Source: a candidate division LCP-89 bacterium B3_LCP
GTDB lineage: Bacteria; Electryoneota; B3-LCP
NCBI GenBank assembly: GCA_005223185.1
Contig: NJBN01000007.1
Location: forward strand, 164,355-228,354
Direction: 5' to 3'
Length of the DNA stretch: 64,000 nucleotides
Under the pieces are notes generated by a model. It ran no database searches and was not told the origin of the DNA. It was given only the letters and a program-made list of their open reading frames with translations. This document shows positions 44,140-53,231 of the stretch, in pieces (position 1 is the first letter of the stretch; each line of letters opens with the position of its first letter). Made by a program: the position numbers and the translations under genes.

Positions 44140-45600
44140 CTACGAAAACCTCGATCGCTTCTTTTTTCCATCAGCATATTGATATTTATCACCAATTACT
44201 TCCGCTGCATGCTTGAAAAATGTTACCAGACACAGCGTGTAGAGCTTACTGAAGAAGAAATGATGGATAGGGGTTGTGCTGATAAAACGCCATAATCGTA
44301 TGGGATGCAAATAATATCTCAGATAAGCTAATTTTACCATTCGCTGAAGTTTTTTATCGGACATAGCGCTCAAGTTAACGCTTAGTGAATATAGATGGCT
44401 GTAAACCATACGCTTGGTAATTTTTCCATCTTTAACAGCTTGTTCATAGATTTCTGTGCTTGGATAGGGATTCAGTATTAAAAACGATACCGTCGATAGT
44501 TTCAGCTTGAAAGCATAATCCAGAGTAATTCTCGCCTGCTCCGCTGTTTCGCCCGGAAAACCTACGATAACCGACAGACCGACGGAAATCCCCCTTGATG
44601 AAGTATAGTTGATTATCTCACAGGTTTTTTTAAGGTCATGTACGCGATTGATTTTCTTCTGAATAACTGGCGATCCGGTATCGATAACGTAACATATACG
44701 AAAAGTGCCCATTTCAATGAGTTGATCCACTAAATCCGGTGTTATCAAATCGGCTTTTAATCCGTTAGAGAAGCAAAACTTGAGACCATAATTGCCTGCA
44801 GAAATGCGTTTGGCGATGTTTGAAGTTCTGCGTCTATCATAATTGAATATGTCATCGACAAATTCTACTTCCTCCACCCCATTTTCTGTTTTAAGATACT
44901 CGATTTCCTCTATTATCTTATCGACCGAACGAGCCCTGACCTTTTTTCCAAATATATTATGACAGTAGGTACATTTGTAAACGCAGCCTCTGGTTGAGGC
45001 GATCGGAACGCACCGTCGCGACGTTACATGGAGATTCATGCTGCACTGCCGACGATTATAGAAATACCTCTCTAAATCGATCAGATCCCAGGCTGGCATA
45101 GGTATCTCATCCAGATCATCAACTACTTCAAGCTGATTTGGTAAATTTACACCTTCTCCCGTTTTATACACAAGACCTTTTATTTCGCTTACGTTACCCT
45201 CCTGATCCAGAGCCTTTAGCAATTTAGTAAGAGCTATTTCCCCCTCACCAACAATAACATAATCTACCGCAGGATCGTCAATTGCTTCTGAGGGTTCGCT
45301 GGAGGCGTAGGGTCCGCCCAACACGATTTTTATTTCGGGAAAGAGCTCTTTTATTAAATTCGCGGTGTGGTGCGCTTCGATTTGTTCACAGCTTAGTGAA
45401 CCTATACCGATAACGTCAGGTTGGAAAGATTCGATTGCCTGGATTACCTGGCTGTCTTCGGCACTCTTCTCGACGCCATCAAAGATGCCGATCTGGTGGT
45501 CGGAATAATGACGAATATAAGCTGCAAGAGATAACAATCCGAGGGGAGGGAGGGCGCAATAAATACCGGAATCGGGGCGTAATAGTAATAATCTCTGCAT
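44140..45600 (-). CDS. B12-binding-domain radical SAM protein
   Basis: 486 residues: N-terminal cobalamin-binding-like domain (about 1-140, ALPPLGLLSLAAYIR, VDYVIVGEGE), then a radical SAM barrel with CVYKCTYC (Cys206, Cys210, Cys213) and EEVEFVDDIFNYDRRR. Class B methylases and related enzymes have this order. ATG at 45600. No modifying target is adjacent; it lies among secreted-protein genes, so it might tailor envelope glycans or lipids. Substrate unknown. Confidence 0.85.
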   Translation of the reverse strand: MQRLLLLRPDSGIYCALPPLGLLSLAAYIRHYSDHQIGIFDGVEKSAEDSQVIQAIESFQPDVIGIGSLSCEQIEAHHTANLIKELFPEIKIVLGGPYASSEPSEAIDDPAVDYVIVGEGEIALTKLLKALDQEGNVSEIKGLVYKTGEGVNLPNQLEVVDDLDEIPMPAWDLIDLERYFYNRRQCSMNLHVTSRRCVPIASTRGCVYKCTYCHNIFGKKVRARSVDKIIEEIEYLKTENGVEEVEFVDDIFNYDRRRTSNIAKRISAGNYGLKFCFSNGLKADLITPDLVDQLIEMGTFRICYVIDTGSPVIQKKINRVHDLKKTCEIINYTSSRGISVGLSVIVGFPGETAEQARITLDYAFKLKLSTVSFLILNPYPSTEIYEQAVKDGKITKRMVYSHLYSLSVNLSAMSDKKLQRMVKLAYLRYYLHPIRLWRFISTTPIHHFFFSKLYTLCLVTFFKHAAEVIGDKYQYADGKKKRSRFS

Positions 45601-45756
45601 TGCAACTTAAGGAAGCTGGATTTTACACGCGTTAAGATGAGATTATCTGTTGAGTCAGGGTGGCCGGGACTGTCCGTAAGGACCCTTAAGTGGTTTCCCC
45701 AAAGGGGCGGCTGACGAAGTCAGGATATCCCAGTCAGGCCCCACAACATGTTATAA

Positions 45757-45783
45757 GGGCGTTCCACTGAAACGAGAACGCCC
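45757..45783 (-). terminator. Hairpin after the 45811 beta-helix gene
   Basis: Minus strand GGGCGTTC, 11-base loop, GAACGCCC (8 bp), then only TTATAA. A plausible but weak rho-independent terminator. Confidence 0.5.
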
Positions 45784-45810
45784 CTGGTTCATCCTTTATA
45801 ATTTGTATTT

Positions 45811-47745
45811 TTACTTCATCAGTACCATCTTGCCGGTAGCAGTGTATGCACCTGCCTGAAGACGATAAATGTACAGACCGGACGCCATTTGCGACCCGTC
45901 GAAGGTTTCACTGTGAAATCCGGGCTGCATGCTGCGGTCTAAAAGCGTCATCACTTTCTGACCGGCAACATTGTAAACTTCCAGGTGAACCTTCTCTGGC
46001 GTTGCCAGATTGAAGTTGATTGAAGCCTGCGGATTGAACGGTTCGGGGAAATGCCCCAGCAGTTCGGTTGCCTCAGGAACAACAGTCCCCTTTAACGCGA
46101 AGGTTTCCTCGACTTCACCATCAAAGAAAGTTGCTGTTCCACCGGTTTGTGAACCATCTCCACCAGCAGCTTTCTCAAATTCAAAACTGCTCCAGCTTTC
46201 GATGATATTGGGGTGTTCACCGGTATATGCCGTCACCGTATATGTACCCGGCATGGAAATTCCGCTGATCGTGATATAGAGCGTTCTCGCAGCGGATCCT
46301 CCTGGAGGCATATAGAGATCTTCACGCAGCACCAGGGGGATTATCTGCATATCCGGCTGTTGCAGGTTGTACCAGCCATCGTACAGGTTATAGTAAATTG
46401 TTGACGAATTAGTGAGGCTTAAGCCAAACCACACAGTACCACCCTGTGGCGGTAGAACTACCGGCGCTCCAAAGAGCGTGAGGTCCATTATGGTTATACT
46501 CTGCGGCTGAGTCTGATCGAAGTAGTGCGCGCCCTGGTCAACTATGGTTCCATCAGGGTCAAGGGGAGAAGTTGGATCACCGGCATCGATGCAGGGGCTG
46601 TAGGGCTGCAGTTCGAAATTACCGGCGTTGGGATCGACGAAATAAGGAGGCCGGTCCATATTGCCGATTCCTGCCCAGCCACCTTGAATATCACTATAGG
46701 TCATGGTCATGGAACAGCCTCCAGGCACGTAGAAAGCGCTGTTATTACCCATAATGATGTTGTTTTTACCCCAGGGATTGGAATTCAGATACAGTTTTAC
46801 GGCATAACCTGCATTTCCGTAGATGGTATTGTTGGTAATTTCAGGAGAGCAATGATCTCCAAGATAAATGGCGGTATGATTGTTTGCCCAAAGCTCATTG
46901 TAGGTTATTACCGGACTGGAGTAGTGATGAGCGTAAATACCTGTACCATTGCTACTCGAAGAGACATTCACGTTTATCTGATTGTCATGGATAACAGGTG
47001 AACTGTGATCTAAGAGTAATCCTCCACCACTACCGGATGATGCGCGATTGTGGATAATCCCGTTCCCTTCCAGGATACCGTGGCTATAGTCATAGTACAG
47101 TCCACCAGCGTTATCAGCATCATTATCTTCCAGGAAATTGTTGCCGAGGTAGGGGTTATTACATTCCAACAGATAGATTCCGCCGCCATCGTCATAAGCG
47201 AAATTATCAACTATTACGTTGTTGAAGACCTCAGAATCAGTCTGAAAAAGGTAGATAGCTCCACCATCATCATCAGCCTTATTATCCGAGAAACGGCAAT
47301 CATGGACTATAGCGTAGGTGTTGTAAATGTGAAGTCCGCCACCCTTACTATAGGGCTCGGAAGAGGGCCCCTGGGCGTATCCCCATTCGATTACACAGTA
47401 AGCAACTTCGGATACACCTTCTGTGTTCAACAGGTTGAGACCTGCCCAGGTTTCGGTTTCATAGGGTAAGCTGTGGGTCATGACTATTGAATCTCCAGGT
47501 GCGCCGACAGCTTGCAGATTCCCATGTGCGATGAACTTGAAATGCGCGGTGAATTTCACTTCAACGCCAGGCTCAATCGTCAGGACAGAGCCGAAGGGGA
47601 CTTCCATATCAGCTATGACGTAATAAGGAGATCCGGCTGCAGTCCACGTTCCGCTCACCTGTCCACCGATGTAAGTTTCTGCTAAGACGTTTGACCCGAA
47701 AACCAGGAAGAGCACAGTAATTAGAAAAAACGTAATCTTTTTCAT
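45811..47745 (-). CDS. Secreted parallel beta-helix protein with T9SS sorting domain
   Basis: 644 residues: signal peptide (1-22), right-handed parallel beta-helix (about 60-390) with repeated VHDCRFSDNKADDDGGAIYL / YLGNNFLEDNDADNAGG coils, a beta domain of about 110 residues (IMDLTLFGAPVVLPPQGG to SFEFEKAAG) shared with three other cargo proteins, then the sorting domain with EPFNPQASINFNL and YTATGKMVLMK. Strong GGAGGTGA ribosome site 5 bases before the ATG. Likely a surface protein with a possible glycan-binding helix; no catalytic residues identified. Confidence 0.85.
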   Translation of the reverse strand: MKKITFFLITVLFLVFGSNVLAETYIGGQVSGTWTAAGSPYYVIADMEVPFGSVLTIEPGVEVKFTAHFKFIAHGNLQAVGAPGDSIVMTHSLPYETETWAGLNLLNTEGVSEVAYCVIEWGYAQGPSSEPYSKGGGLHIYNTYAIVHDCRFSDNKADDDGGAIYLFQTDSEVFNNVIVDNFAYDDGGGIYLLECNNPYLGNNFLEDNDADNAGGLYYDYSHGILEGNGIIHNRASSGSGGGLLLDHSSPVIHDNQINVNVSSSSNGTGIYAHHYSSPVITYNELWANNHTAIYLGDHCSPEITNNTIYGNAGYAVKLYLNSNPWGKNNIIMGNNSAFYVPGGCSMTMTYSDIQGGWAGIGNMDRPPYFVDPNAGNFELQPYSPCIDAGDPTSPLDPDGTIVDQGAHYFDQTQPQSITIMDLTLFGAPVVLPPQGGTVWFGLSLTNSSTIYYNLYDGWYNLQQPDMQIIPLVLREDLYMPPGGSAARTLYITISGISMPGTYTVTAYTGEHPNIIESWSSFEFEKAAGGDGSQTGGTATFFDGEVEETFALKGTVVPEATELLGHFPEPFNPQASINFNLATPEKVHLEVYNVAGQKVMTLLDRSMQPGFHSETFDGSQMASGLYIYRLQAGAYTATGKMVLMK

Positions 47746-48129
47746 GATTCACCTCCAAAGTGAATTAAGGGTACGTTTGGCATATTTGAAAGATCGTAAA
47801 GAGTTAGTTGTACTATTATAATAAATTTTTATGTAAAAGTCAAGTCTTTTTTTCTTATCAGGCAAAAAAAGTATATATTTTCGGTTTTATTGGTTCATAA
47901 AACATTACTTTCGTGCTACTTGGACGCTGAAAGCGAGGAGCTTGTCAGTCGGCTGACTGATGATCTGAGGCAACATATAGTGAGGAGGTTGGACATTCTT
48001 GTCCGACTTTGGCTTCGAACATAAGACAGGCAAGGATACCTGTCCTCCCCACATAGTAGGACTGCCGAACTACACCTCCTTCGACAACTAACCACGACTC
48101 AGGGTAGTGCGGAGGGTGGCCCCCGCTCC
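47746..48129. other. Gap with promoter and hairpins
   Basis: Carries the promoter at 47815 and, at about 47930-48110, a series of imperfect hairpins (acgctgaaagcg, ttgtcagtcggctgac, gacattcttgtc, acaggcaaggatacctgt). No gene seen. Confidence 0.6.
47815..47843 (-). promoter_or_regulatory. Sigma70-type promoter of the 45811 gene
   Basis: Minus strand TTGACT (47843-47838), 17 bp, TATAAT (47820-47815). Confidence 0.8.
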
Positions 48130-49773
48130 CTACCTCACCACCACCATCTTCGCAACCTGACTGCCAATGGGGGTGTGCAGACGGAGGAAGTAGATACCAG
48201 AGGAGAGTGAGGATTGGTTTATGTGGGTGGTGTGGATGCCGGGCTGCTGGTAGGAGTTCTGTACAGTATTTACATGCCGTCCCAAAATGTTATATAGATC
48301 TATTTTGACCATGCCCGCCTTCTCAATTTCATAGTTTACCCTTCCTTCAGACAGGCTCGATATCTGGGCTCTTGTGGGTGGTATAACCTTAGCAGGCTTA
48401 AGTCCACCCAATGTGCCGTCCGAAAAACAGTGTTTCGAATATACGTCCCTCTCAATTGAATTACTCTCGACCAGATAAATGCCTGTAATTCCTCCATTCT
48501 CATCTGGGACGCAATTGTAAAGTTGGGTGGAGTAGAATAATGAATCATGATGATGGCACATATATATGCCTTCATCACCCCAGCAGCGGTTACCATTCCA
48601 ATCCATCTTTTGTGCGCATATCCACTCATCGTAATAGGCACCTACGCTAAATAATCCGTAGAAGTGTGAATCAACATAACAATAAGCAGTTTGTCCTGAA
48701 AGCTCCAAACTAGGGATTGCCATAACATTTCCCTCGAGACTACCAAGAGTCGGCCAGTAGGTGTTACCTTCCATATCCAATTTCTGAGCTTTTAGGTCGT
48801 TATGATAAAAACCGAGATAATAAATACCCGGTTCGCCCTGTACCATATGAGCGCCTGCTCCATAGCTTATGTTATCGATGGACCACAGAACTTGGGCATC
48901 CTCATTAATTCGAGCTACGAAATTATTTAAAGTAACCTTGTGTATCAGAACCCCCCCCTCTCCATCAGGGTACAGCTCACTGTAGGTGTGATTTCCCGGT
49001 TGAACCAATTCACCATTAGGTGACCAGGTAACATTGCCTGCTGCATCAATATGCTGCATCCACACCGAACCTACCCATCCACCGTAAGGTGGTCGATAGT
49101 CGTTCCAAACGACATAAGCACCACCATTGCCGTCATGGGTGACTGCTGCATGGTCCATTTGATATTCATGCCTACAAGCAGTGACACCGTTTTCATCCCA
49201 TAACTGTTGACCAGAACTATTCAGACGGTGTACAACTGTTCTGCCACAGCCCGTTATGGGAATAAAAAGTCCACCCTGTCCATCTGCGCTTAGATTTGTA
49301 TAAATGTCAGCTCTTGGAGAAACATGAATTGCCGATTCCCCCCACAACAAATTACCTAGTGAATCAATCCTTTGTGCCCAGGTACCTGTTAATAAGCCGC
49401 CGCTCGAACCATAATACCAAACAGCAAAAACGCCACCGGCACCATCAGGTACGATTTCAGCATTATAGGAATAGCTAGAAAAAGTATCAGCTTTCATTGG
49501 CTGTGGATCAGGAAATACCAGTTGTCCGTAAGGATCGATAAGGTGATAGCAATTGCCCCATCGACTGTCATAGTAGGTTACAAAGGTGTAATCATTTGGT
49601 AGGGGTAATGCTTCAGGGTGACCCTCATATATACCTGAATCATTAGCAACAGGTCGGTTCAGTTCCGGAGTATCGTAGGCAAACCAGTAGTTGGAGTAGG
49701 CTAATTCCTGACTGTTGCAGACAGAAACCAGCATAAGGAAAGCAATAAGCGGTAAGAATATTTTGAAGCGCAT
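48130..49773 (-). CDS. Secreted beta-propeller-like protein with T9SS sorting domain (paralogue 2)
   Basis: 547 residues beginning MRFKIFLPLIAFLMLVSVCNSQ. It is a paralogue of the 42353 protein: the same blade pattern (IVPDGAGGVFAVWYY, RIDSLGNLLWGESA) and the same end (GIYFLRLHTPIGSQVAKMVVVR in part). GGAGG ribosome site 6-7 bases before ATG. The body is only moderately similar (by eye about a third), whereas the last 60 residues and their DNA are about three-quarters alike, which suggests tail homogenisation. Function unknown. Confidence 0.82.
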   Translation of the reverse strand: MRFKIFLPLIAFLMLVSVCNSQELAYSNYWFAYDTPELNRPVANDSGIYEGHPEALPLPNDYTFVTYYDSRWGNCYHLIDPYGQLVFPDPQPMKADTFSSYSYNAEIVPDGAGGVFAVWYYGSSGGLLTGTWAQRIDSLGNLLWGESAIHVSPRADIYTNLSADGQGGLFIPITGCGRTVVHRLNSSGQQLWDENGVTACRHEYQMDHAAVTHDGNGGAYVVWNDYRPPYGGWVGSVWMQHIDAAGNVTWSPNGELVQPGNHTYSELYPDGEGGVLIHKVTLNNFVARINEDAQVLWSIDNISYGAGAHMVQGEPGIYYLGFYHNDLKAQKLDMEGNTYWPTLGSLEGNVMAIPSLELSGQTAYCYVDSHFYGLFSVGAYYDEWICAQKMDWNGNRCWGDEGIYMCHHHDSLFYSTQLYNCVPDENGGITGIYLVESNSIERDVYSKHCFSDGTLGGLKPAKVIPPTRAQISSLSEGRVNYEIEKAGMVKIDLYNILGRHVNTVQNSYQQPGIHTTHINQSSLSSGIYFLRLHTPIGSQVAKMVVVR

Positions 49774-49816
49774 GGTAACCTCCAGAAAAAGGGACTATGA
49801 CAAGTACCCAAATAAC

Positions 49817-49845
49817 AATATACGAAATAAATAGCCAAAAGTCAA
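49817..49845 (-). promoter_or_regulatory. Sigma70-type promoter of the 48130 gene
   Basis: Minus strand TTGACT (49845-49840), 17 bp, TATATT (49822-49817). Nearly the same spacer as at 44049. Confidence 0.8.
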
Positions 49846-49873
49846 GAGGGGAGATATTTTGGGGGGATTTTTC

Positions 49874-50156
49874 GAGCATTGCCCTGCCCTGAAGAACAGG
49901 GCTACGGATAAAAAAGCCCCCTGAACGGGGCTCTAGATTCGATTACAGCCCGCTTCAGCGGGGTTTTAGTAATATCCGTAGACCAGTGCTTCAGCGCTGG
50001 GCGTGATCACTGGATTCTCTATAGGTCCGTAGGACTCCTGCGGAGAGTGCTGCGTACCGGGGCAAGCCCGGAATGACAAATACTTTAGCCGCCCTGTCAT
50101 CCCTGCCTGCCCCCACGGGGCCTGCCCCTTCGGGGCGAACGCAGGAATGACATTTC
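49874..50156. repeat. Mosaic of short palindromes
   Basis: In succession: gccctgccctgaagaacagggc, gccccctgaacggggc, cagcccgcttcagcggggt, agtgcttcagcgctgg, ccgtaggactcctgcgg, then ctgtcatccctgcc..gcaggaatgacat. Many share a TGAA/TTCA loop. No gene or protein-coding potential. The tail of the gap holds a fragment of a sorting domain (50230). Confidence 0.7.
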
Positions 50157-50159
50157 CCC

Positions 50160-50220
50160 GTTAATCTGCGAAATCTGTGAAATCTGAGGAACTTGTCCGC
50201 CTCTGGCGGATCTGTGGTTC
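50160..50220 (+). repeat. AATCTGCG-type iterated repeat, copy 1
   Basis: Consecutive words aatctgcgaaatctgtgaaatctgag and ggatctgtggttcag. Copies at 56467 and 59793. It directly abuts the fossil end of a sorting-domain gene here and the end of the 59842 gene at 59836. Confidence 0.7.
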
Positions 50221-50229
50221 AGTTTTCCC

Positions 50230-50256
50230 CTACCGCACCACCACCATCTTGGTGAC
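50230..50256 (-). pseudogene. Fossil 3' end of a T9SS sorting-domain gene
   Basis: On the minus strand the bases encode VTKMVVVR followed by TAG, the same last residues as the 42353 and 48130 proteins (VAKMVVVR). Everything upstream is replaced by the family F palindrome (50258-50299). Short, but the match in codons and stop is exact enough to read as a truncated gene copy. Confidence 0.6.
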
Positions 50257-50257
50257 G

Positions 50258-50299
50258 GGTGGCATGCTTCTGGATCGCCGTAGGTGATACGAAGCATGT
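50258..50299. repeat. Nested palindrome, family F copy 2
   Basis: CATGCTTC (50263) and GAAGCATG (to 50298) outer arms with an inner atcgccgtaggtgat. It matches the element at 41255 in its outer arms but has a different inner palindrome. It cuts the sorting-domain fossil. Confidence 0.7.
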
Positions 50300-50385
50300 C
50301 TATTCCAGGCCAATTAATATCTATTGTATCAGATTTTTGATACCGAAGGTGGTACGACCAAGAAGACAATACCTGTCACAACATA

Positions 50386-50415
50386 CTAAAAAAAAGCGTC
50401 CCGCCGCAGCGGGAC
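50386..50415 (-). terminator. Rho-independent terminator after the 50445 gene
   Basis: Minus strand GCGTCCCGC, tgc, GGCGGGACGC, then eight T. A textbook intrinsic terminator 30 bases after the stop codon. Confidence 0.92.
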
Positions 50416-50444
50416 GCCCCTTATTATCCTTTAGAATTTATCCT

Positions 50445-52889
50445 TTATTTCATCAGTACCATCTTGCCAGTGACGTTGAATTCACCTGCTTCAAGACGGT
50501 ACAGGTAAATACCTGATGCCAGATCAGAAGCATTGAAAGTGACGTCGTGGACACCGGCATTGCGGTGACCGTCAACCAGGGTTGTAACCAACCTGCCGTT
50601 CACGTCATAGACGGAAAGCAGCACCTTCGCATCTGCAGGCAGAGCAAAGCTGATGTTGGTGGTCGGGTTGAACGGATTCGGGTAAGCACCGATGACCTCG
50701 AAGGCTTCCGGTACAATCAGTTCAGCAGTGTTCGTGATGATCTTATCGAACGGATTCGGGAAACTGGCAGTCGGCATGTTAGCTTCAAAGTCGAAGTCAA
50801 GATCCACTGCGCCAGCTTTCGACCAGTCGAAATAGTCCTCTTCCCAAACTACATTCGGAAGCACACCGGTACGCACGAACCACTGGTAGTTACCGCCAGG
50901 CCAGCCTGCCGATACCGGATACCAGTTATCAGGACGGTTGATCGTCCAGCCCGGCTGGTAGTTAACCAGAGCACGTTCGATAACCTGGATAGTCGTAGTA
51001 CCTTCGTAGACTGCGTCGATCCAGACGTCGCCATTTAACACCTGACCGCTGGTGTTCTCAGCCAAGACACCCCAATCGAGGTTGCCACCACCGGATGGGA
51101 CTGGTGAGCCACCGATTAACCAGGTATCGATGGACCAGCTTGGGGGTGGAGGAGGTGCTTGACCGAAGTATGTAAAGATTTCAGTTAATACTTCTTCCCG
51201 GGTATTGGTAGTATTCAAGCCATTGATTGCCTCAAATGGGAAGGCTAAGAAACAGAGCTTGCCATTACTGGGGTGGTCATAAGTCAGAGCGCCGTATGAA
51301 GCACTGCCATCGTAACTGAAAGCTTCTTCGGCGGGAGCTAACACTTGAATCCCATCGGGCGAGGTACAGGTTCCCGATCCTGCGCCGCCGGGATTGCAAT
51401 CTACAGTTAAACCATCACCTACTGGATTACCGGTCATACCGGTCAGTTCTTTGATTCCAGTACTCGGCGCATCCAATGTAGCGTGTAGCACATCCTGCAG
51501 ATACGTTGGCGCTATTGCAGTCAGCCCCTGGGCAACATTCTGCCCGCTGAGGAAGAGCATCCCGCCTGCGCTAAGGTAATCTTCAACGATCACCTGCTCG
51601 CTGGCATTAAGCGCGTCAACAGTAGCCCACCCTGTCAACCAGATCAGTATGGGATATTGGTTAACCCAGGCGGAAGTGGGAGTACCCAATTCATTGATGT
51701 CCCAATTCTCGTAGCTCTTGCTGAGATTATCCAATGCAGACTGATAGTAAGTCTCGATTATTCCCAATCCATCGTCATCGATCAGCAGAACGTCCGGCCA
51801 GCCGATGTAGATTTCGATATTGTAGTTCATCACTGTCGCTTGAGGATCGGCAACTACTTCCAGGTTGAGTGTGCTGTAATGCGGCAGAGCAGCCGGATCC
51901 ACTTCGAAGACGAACGGAAGGGTGTTTGTTGCCTGGCTACCGTTGGGGACATCCGGATAATTCACGACGGAAGTGGTGAAGTTCAGATCCGGATCGGTAG
52001 TGCTCAGCGTGGCTACAACGTTGGTGGCAGGCTGATAGGAAACACCATTTTCCAGGGTGATATATACCGAAGCAGTCTCACCCGGTTCAGCTCTACCGTC
52101 CATATTGCCATCATCTTCGATTACATGTTCCACATAATTGAGATTGGGAAAATCAACCGGTACTTGTCCAACTTTTGCCTGCAATATCTCCCTGTTGGAA
52201 TTATCCTGAATAAAGCAGGCAACATCCAAATTCTCCACTAGCCAGCTCGGATCCATAGGGCTGGTACCGTACCAATATGCAGTATCATTAGCCGTGGAAG
52301 TAAATGCCTGTCCCGAAGAAGAAGGCACCATGTCCAGCATGGCGTGGTAGTGGTGAGGATTGCCGTTAGGAGAAGCGGGCAGATAGGTGTAGCGATCCAA
52401 AACTACTAAATGGATGGCTTTATTCCCAGTTATGTTCACGTCGGATACTGTGGTACAGACGATGTCTAAGTTGTTTCCTGATACTGTGACATCGAGATCC
52501 ATCCATACATGAGAGGGGATCGCCAATCTGGAATTAATTGATGATTCCATCTGGTATTGTTGGGTTCCCATGCTGAATCCATCACACCACATAGCAGGAA
52601 CAGCATTAACGTTATAATAGCTGCGTCGAGCATTATTATCTGCCGGATTCGCCAGATAGAAAGGATCGTTTGAAGAGGGCCAACTCATGTGGTAAGCGAT
52701 ATCAAAGACCTGATCCTCACCATAGGCTACCATCACGTTGTGTAGTGTAGCATTTGGTGTTGCACATGGACCGCAGCCCCAGTTGGTGTGATCTTCTACC
52801 AGCACTGTTCGATCATAGGCTGAAGCAAGGTTTGCCAGCCCCATGAATAACAGTGTCGCGGCAAATAGAACCATTAGTTTTTTTCTCAT
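50445..52889 (-). CDS. Secreted Omp28/thioredoxin-like protein with T9SS sorting domain
   Basis: 814 residues: signal peptide (1-24), thioredoxin-like domain (about 28-215) beginning VLVEDHTNWGCGPCATPNA with a CxxC (GCGPC), as in Omp28-related outer-membrane proteins; a CARDB-like Ig domain (about 240-360); a Rossmann-like segment (VLLIDDDGLGIIETYY to LSGQNVAQGL); the shared pre-sorting domain (about 590-690); and the sorting domain (NPFNPTTNISFALP ... VTGKMVLMK). Two tandem promoters and a strong terminator make it an independent unit. Redox role of the CxxC unproven. Confidence 0.85.
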   Translation of the reverse strand: MRKKLMVLFAATLLFMGLANLASAYDRTVLVEDHTNWGCGPCATPNATLHNVMVAYGEDQVFDIAYHMSWPSSNDPFYLANPADNNARRSYYNVNAVPAMWCDGFSMGTQQYQMESSINSRLAIPSHVWMDLDVTVSGNNLDIVCTTVSDVNITGNKAIHLVVLDRYTYLPASPNGNPHHYHAMLDMVPSSSGQAFTSTANDTAYWYGTSPMDPSWLVENLDVACFIQDNSNREILQAKVGQVPVDFPNLNYVEHVIEDDGNMDGRAEPGETASVYITLENGVSYQPATNVVATLSTTDPDLNFTTSVVNYPDVPNGSQATNTLPFVFEVDPAALPHYSTLNLEVVADPQATVMNYNIEIYIGWPDVLLIDDDGLGIIETYYQSALDNLSKSYENWDINELGTPTSAWVNQYPILIWLTGWATVDALNASEQVIVEDYLSAGGMLFLSGQNVAQGLTAIAPTYLQDVLHATLDAPSTGIKELTGMTGNPVGDGLTVDCNPGGAGSGTCTSPDGIQVLAPAEEAFSYDGSASYGALTYDHPSNGKLCFLAFPFEAINGLNTTNTREEVLTEIFTYFGQAPPPPPSWSIDTWLIGGSPVPSGGGNLDWGVLAENTSGQVLNGDVWIDAVYEGTTTIQVIERALVNYQPGWTINRPDNWYPVSAGWPGGNYQWFVRTGVLPNVVWEEDYFDWSKAGAVDLDFDFEANMPTASFPNPFDKIITNTAELIVPEAFEVIGAYPNPFNPTTNISFALPADAKVLLSVYDVNGRLVTTLVDGHRNAGVHDVTFNASDLASGIYLYRLEAGEFNVTGKMVLMK

Positions 52890-52951
52890 AGCATCTCCAT
52901 CATTTGTTTTTATCTGTATTTCTTTGTCATTCCATTTTTTCCCGAAATATT

Positions 52952-52980
52952 AATATAATAAAATTTGCGGCGAAAAGCAA
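52952..52980 (-). promoter_or_regulatory. Proximal sigma70-type promoter of the 50445 gene
   Basis: Minus strand TTGCTT (52980-52975), 17 bp, TATATT (52957-52952). Confidence 0.65.
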
Positions 52981-53043
52981 GCCCTGTTTGTAAAAAAAGC
53001 TCTTTTTTACTGTTTTATCACCGGGGTGGTAAGTATAGCTTAT

Positions 53044-53072
53044 AATATAACATTTTTATGAAGCAATGTCAA
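53044..53072 (-). promoter_or_regulatory. Distal sigma70-type promoter of the 50445 gene
   Basis: Minus strand TTGACA (53072-53067), 17 bp, TATATT (53049-53044). Together with the proximal one this gives two tandem promoters 92 bp apart. Confidence 0.7.
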
Positions 53073-53128
53073 GCGCTTTTTTTTGCGGATGGGAAAAATC
53101 AGTTTATTTAAGGAGCGCCACCCGTTTC

Positions 53129-53167
53129 GTCAAGTCACACTTCCCTAAGGGAAACCAGGACCTAACG
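53129..53167. repeat. Nested palindrome, family E copy 2
   Basis: Outer gtcaagtcacac and aggacctaacgc arms around ccctaaggg. Degenerate outer stem. It is the second member of the family at 3814. Confidence 0.55.
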
Positions 53168-53172
53168 CAACT

Positions 53173-53200
53173 TTAAAAGGCGGGGGAAACACCCCCGCCC
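53173..53200 (-). terminator. Hairpin after the deoxynucleoside kinase gene
   Basis: Minus strand GGGCGGGGG-tgttt-CCCCCGCC then TTTTAAAG. The same sequence type recurs at 59366, so it is also a repeated element. Confidence 0.65.
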
Positions 53201-53231
53201 TACGGCTTATAACTGTATATGCAGAGTCGAA

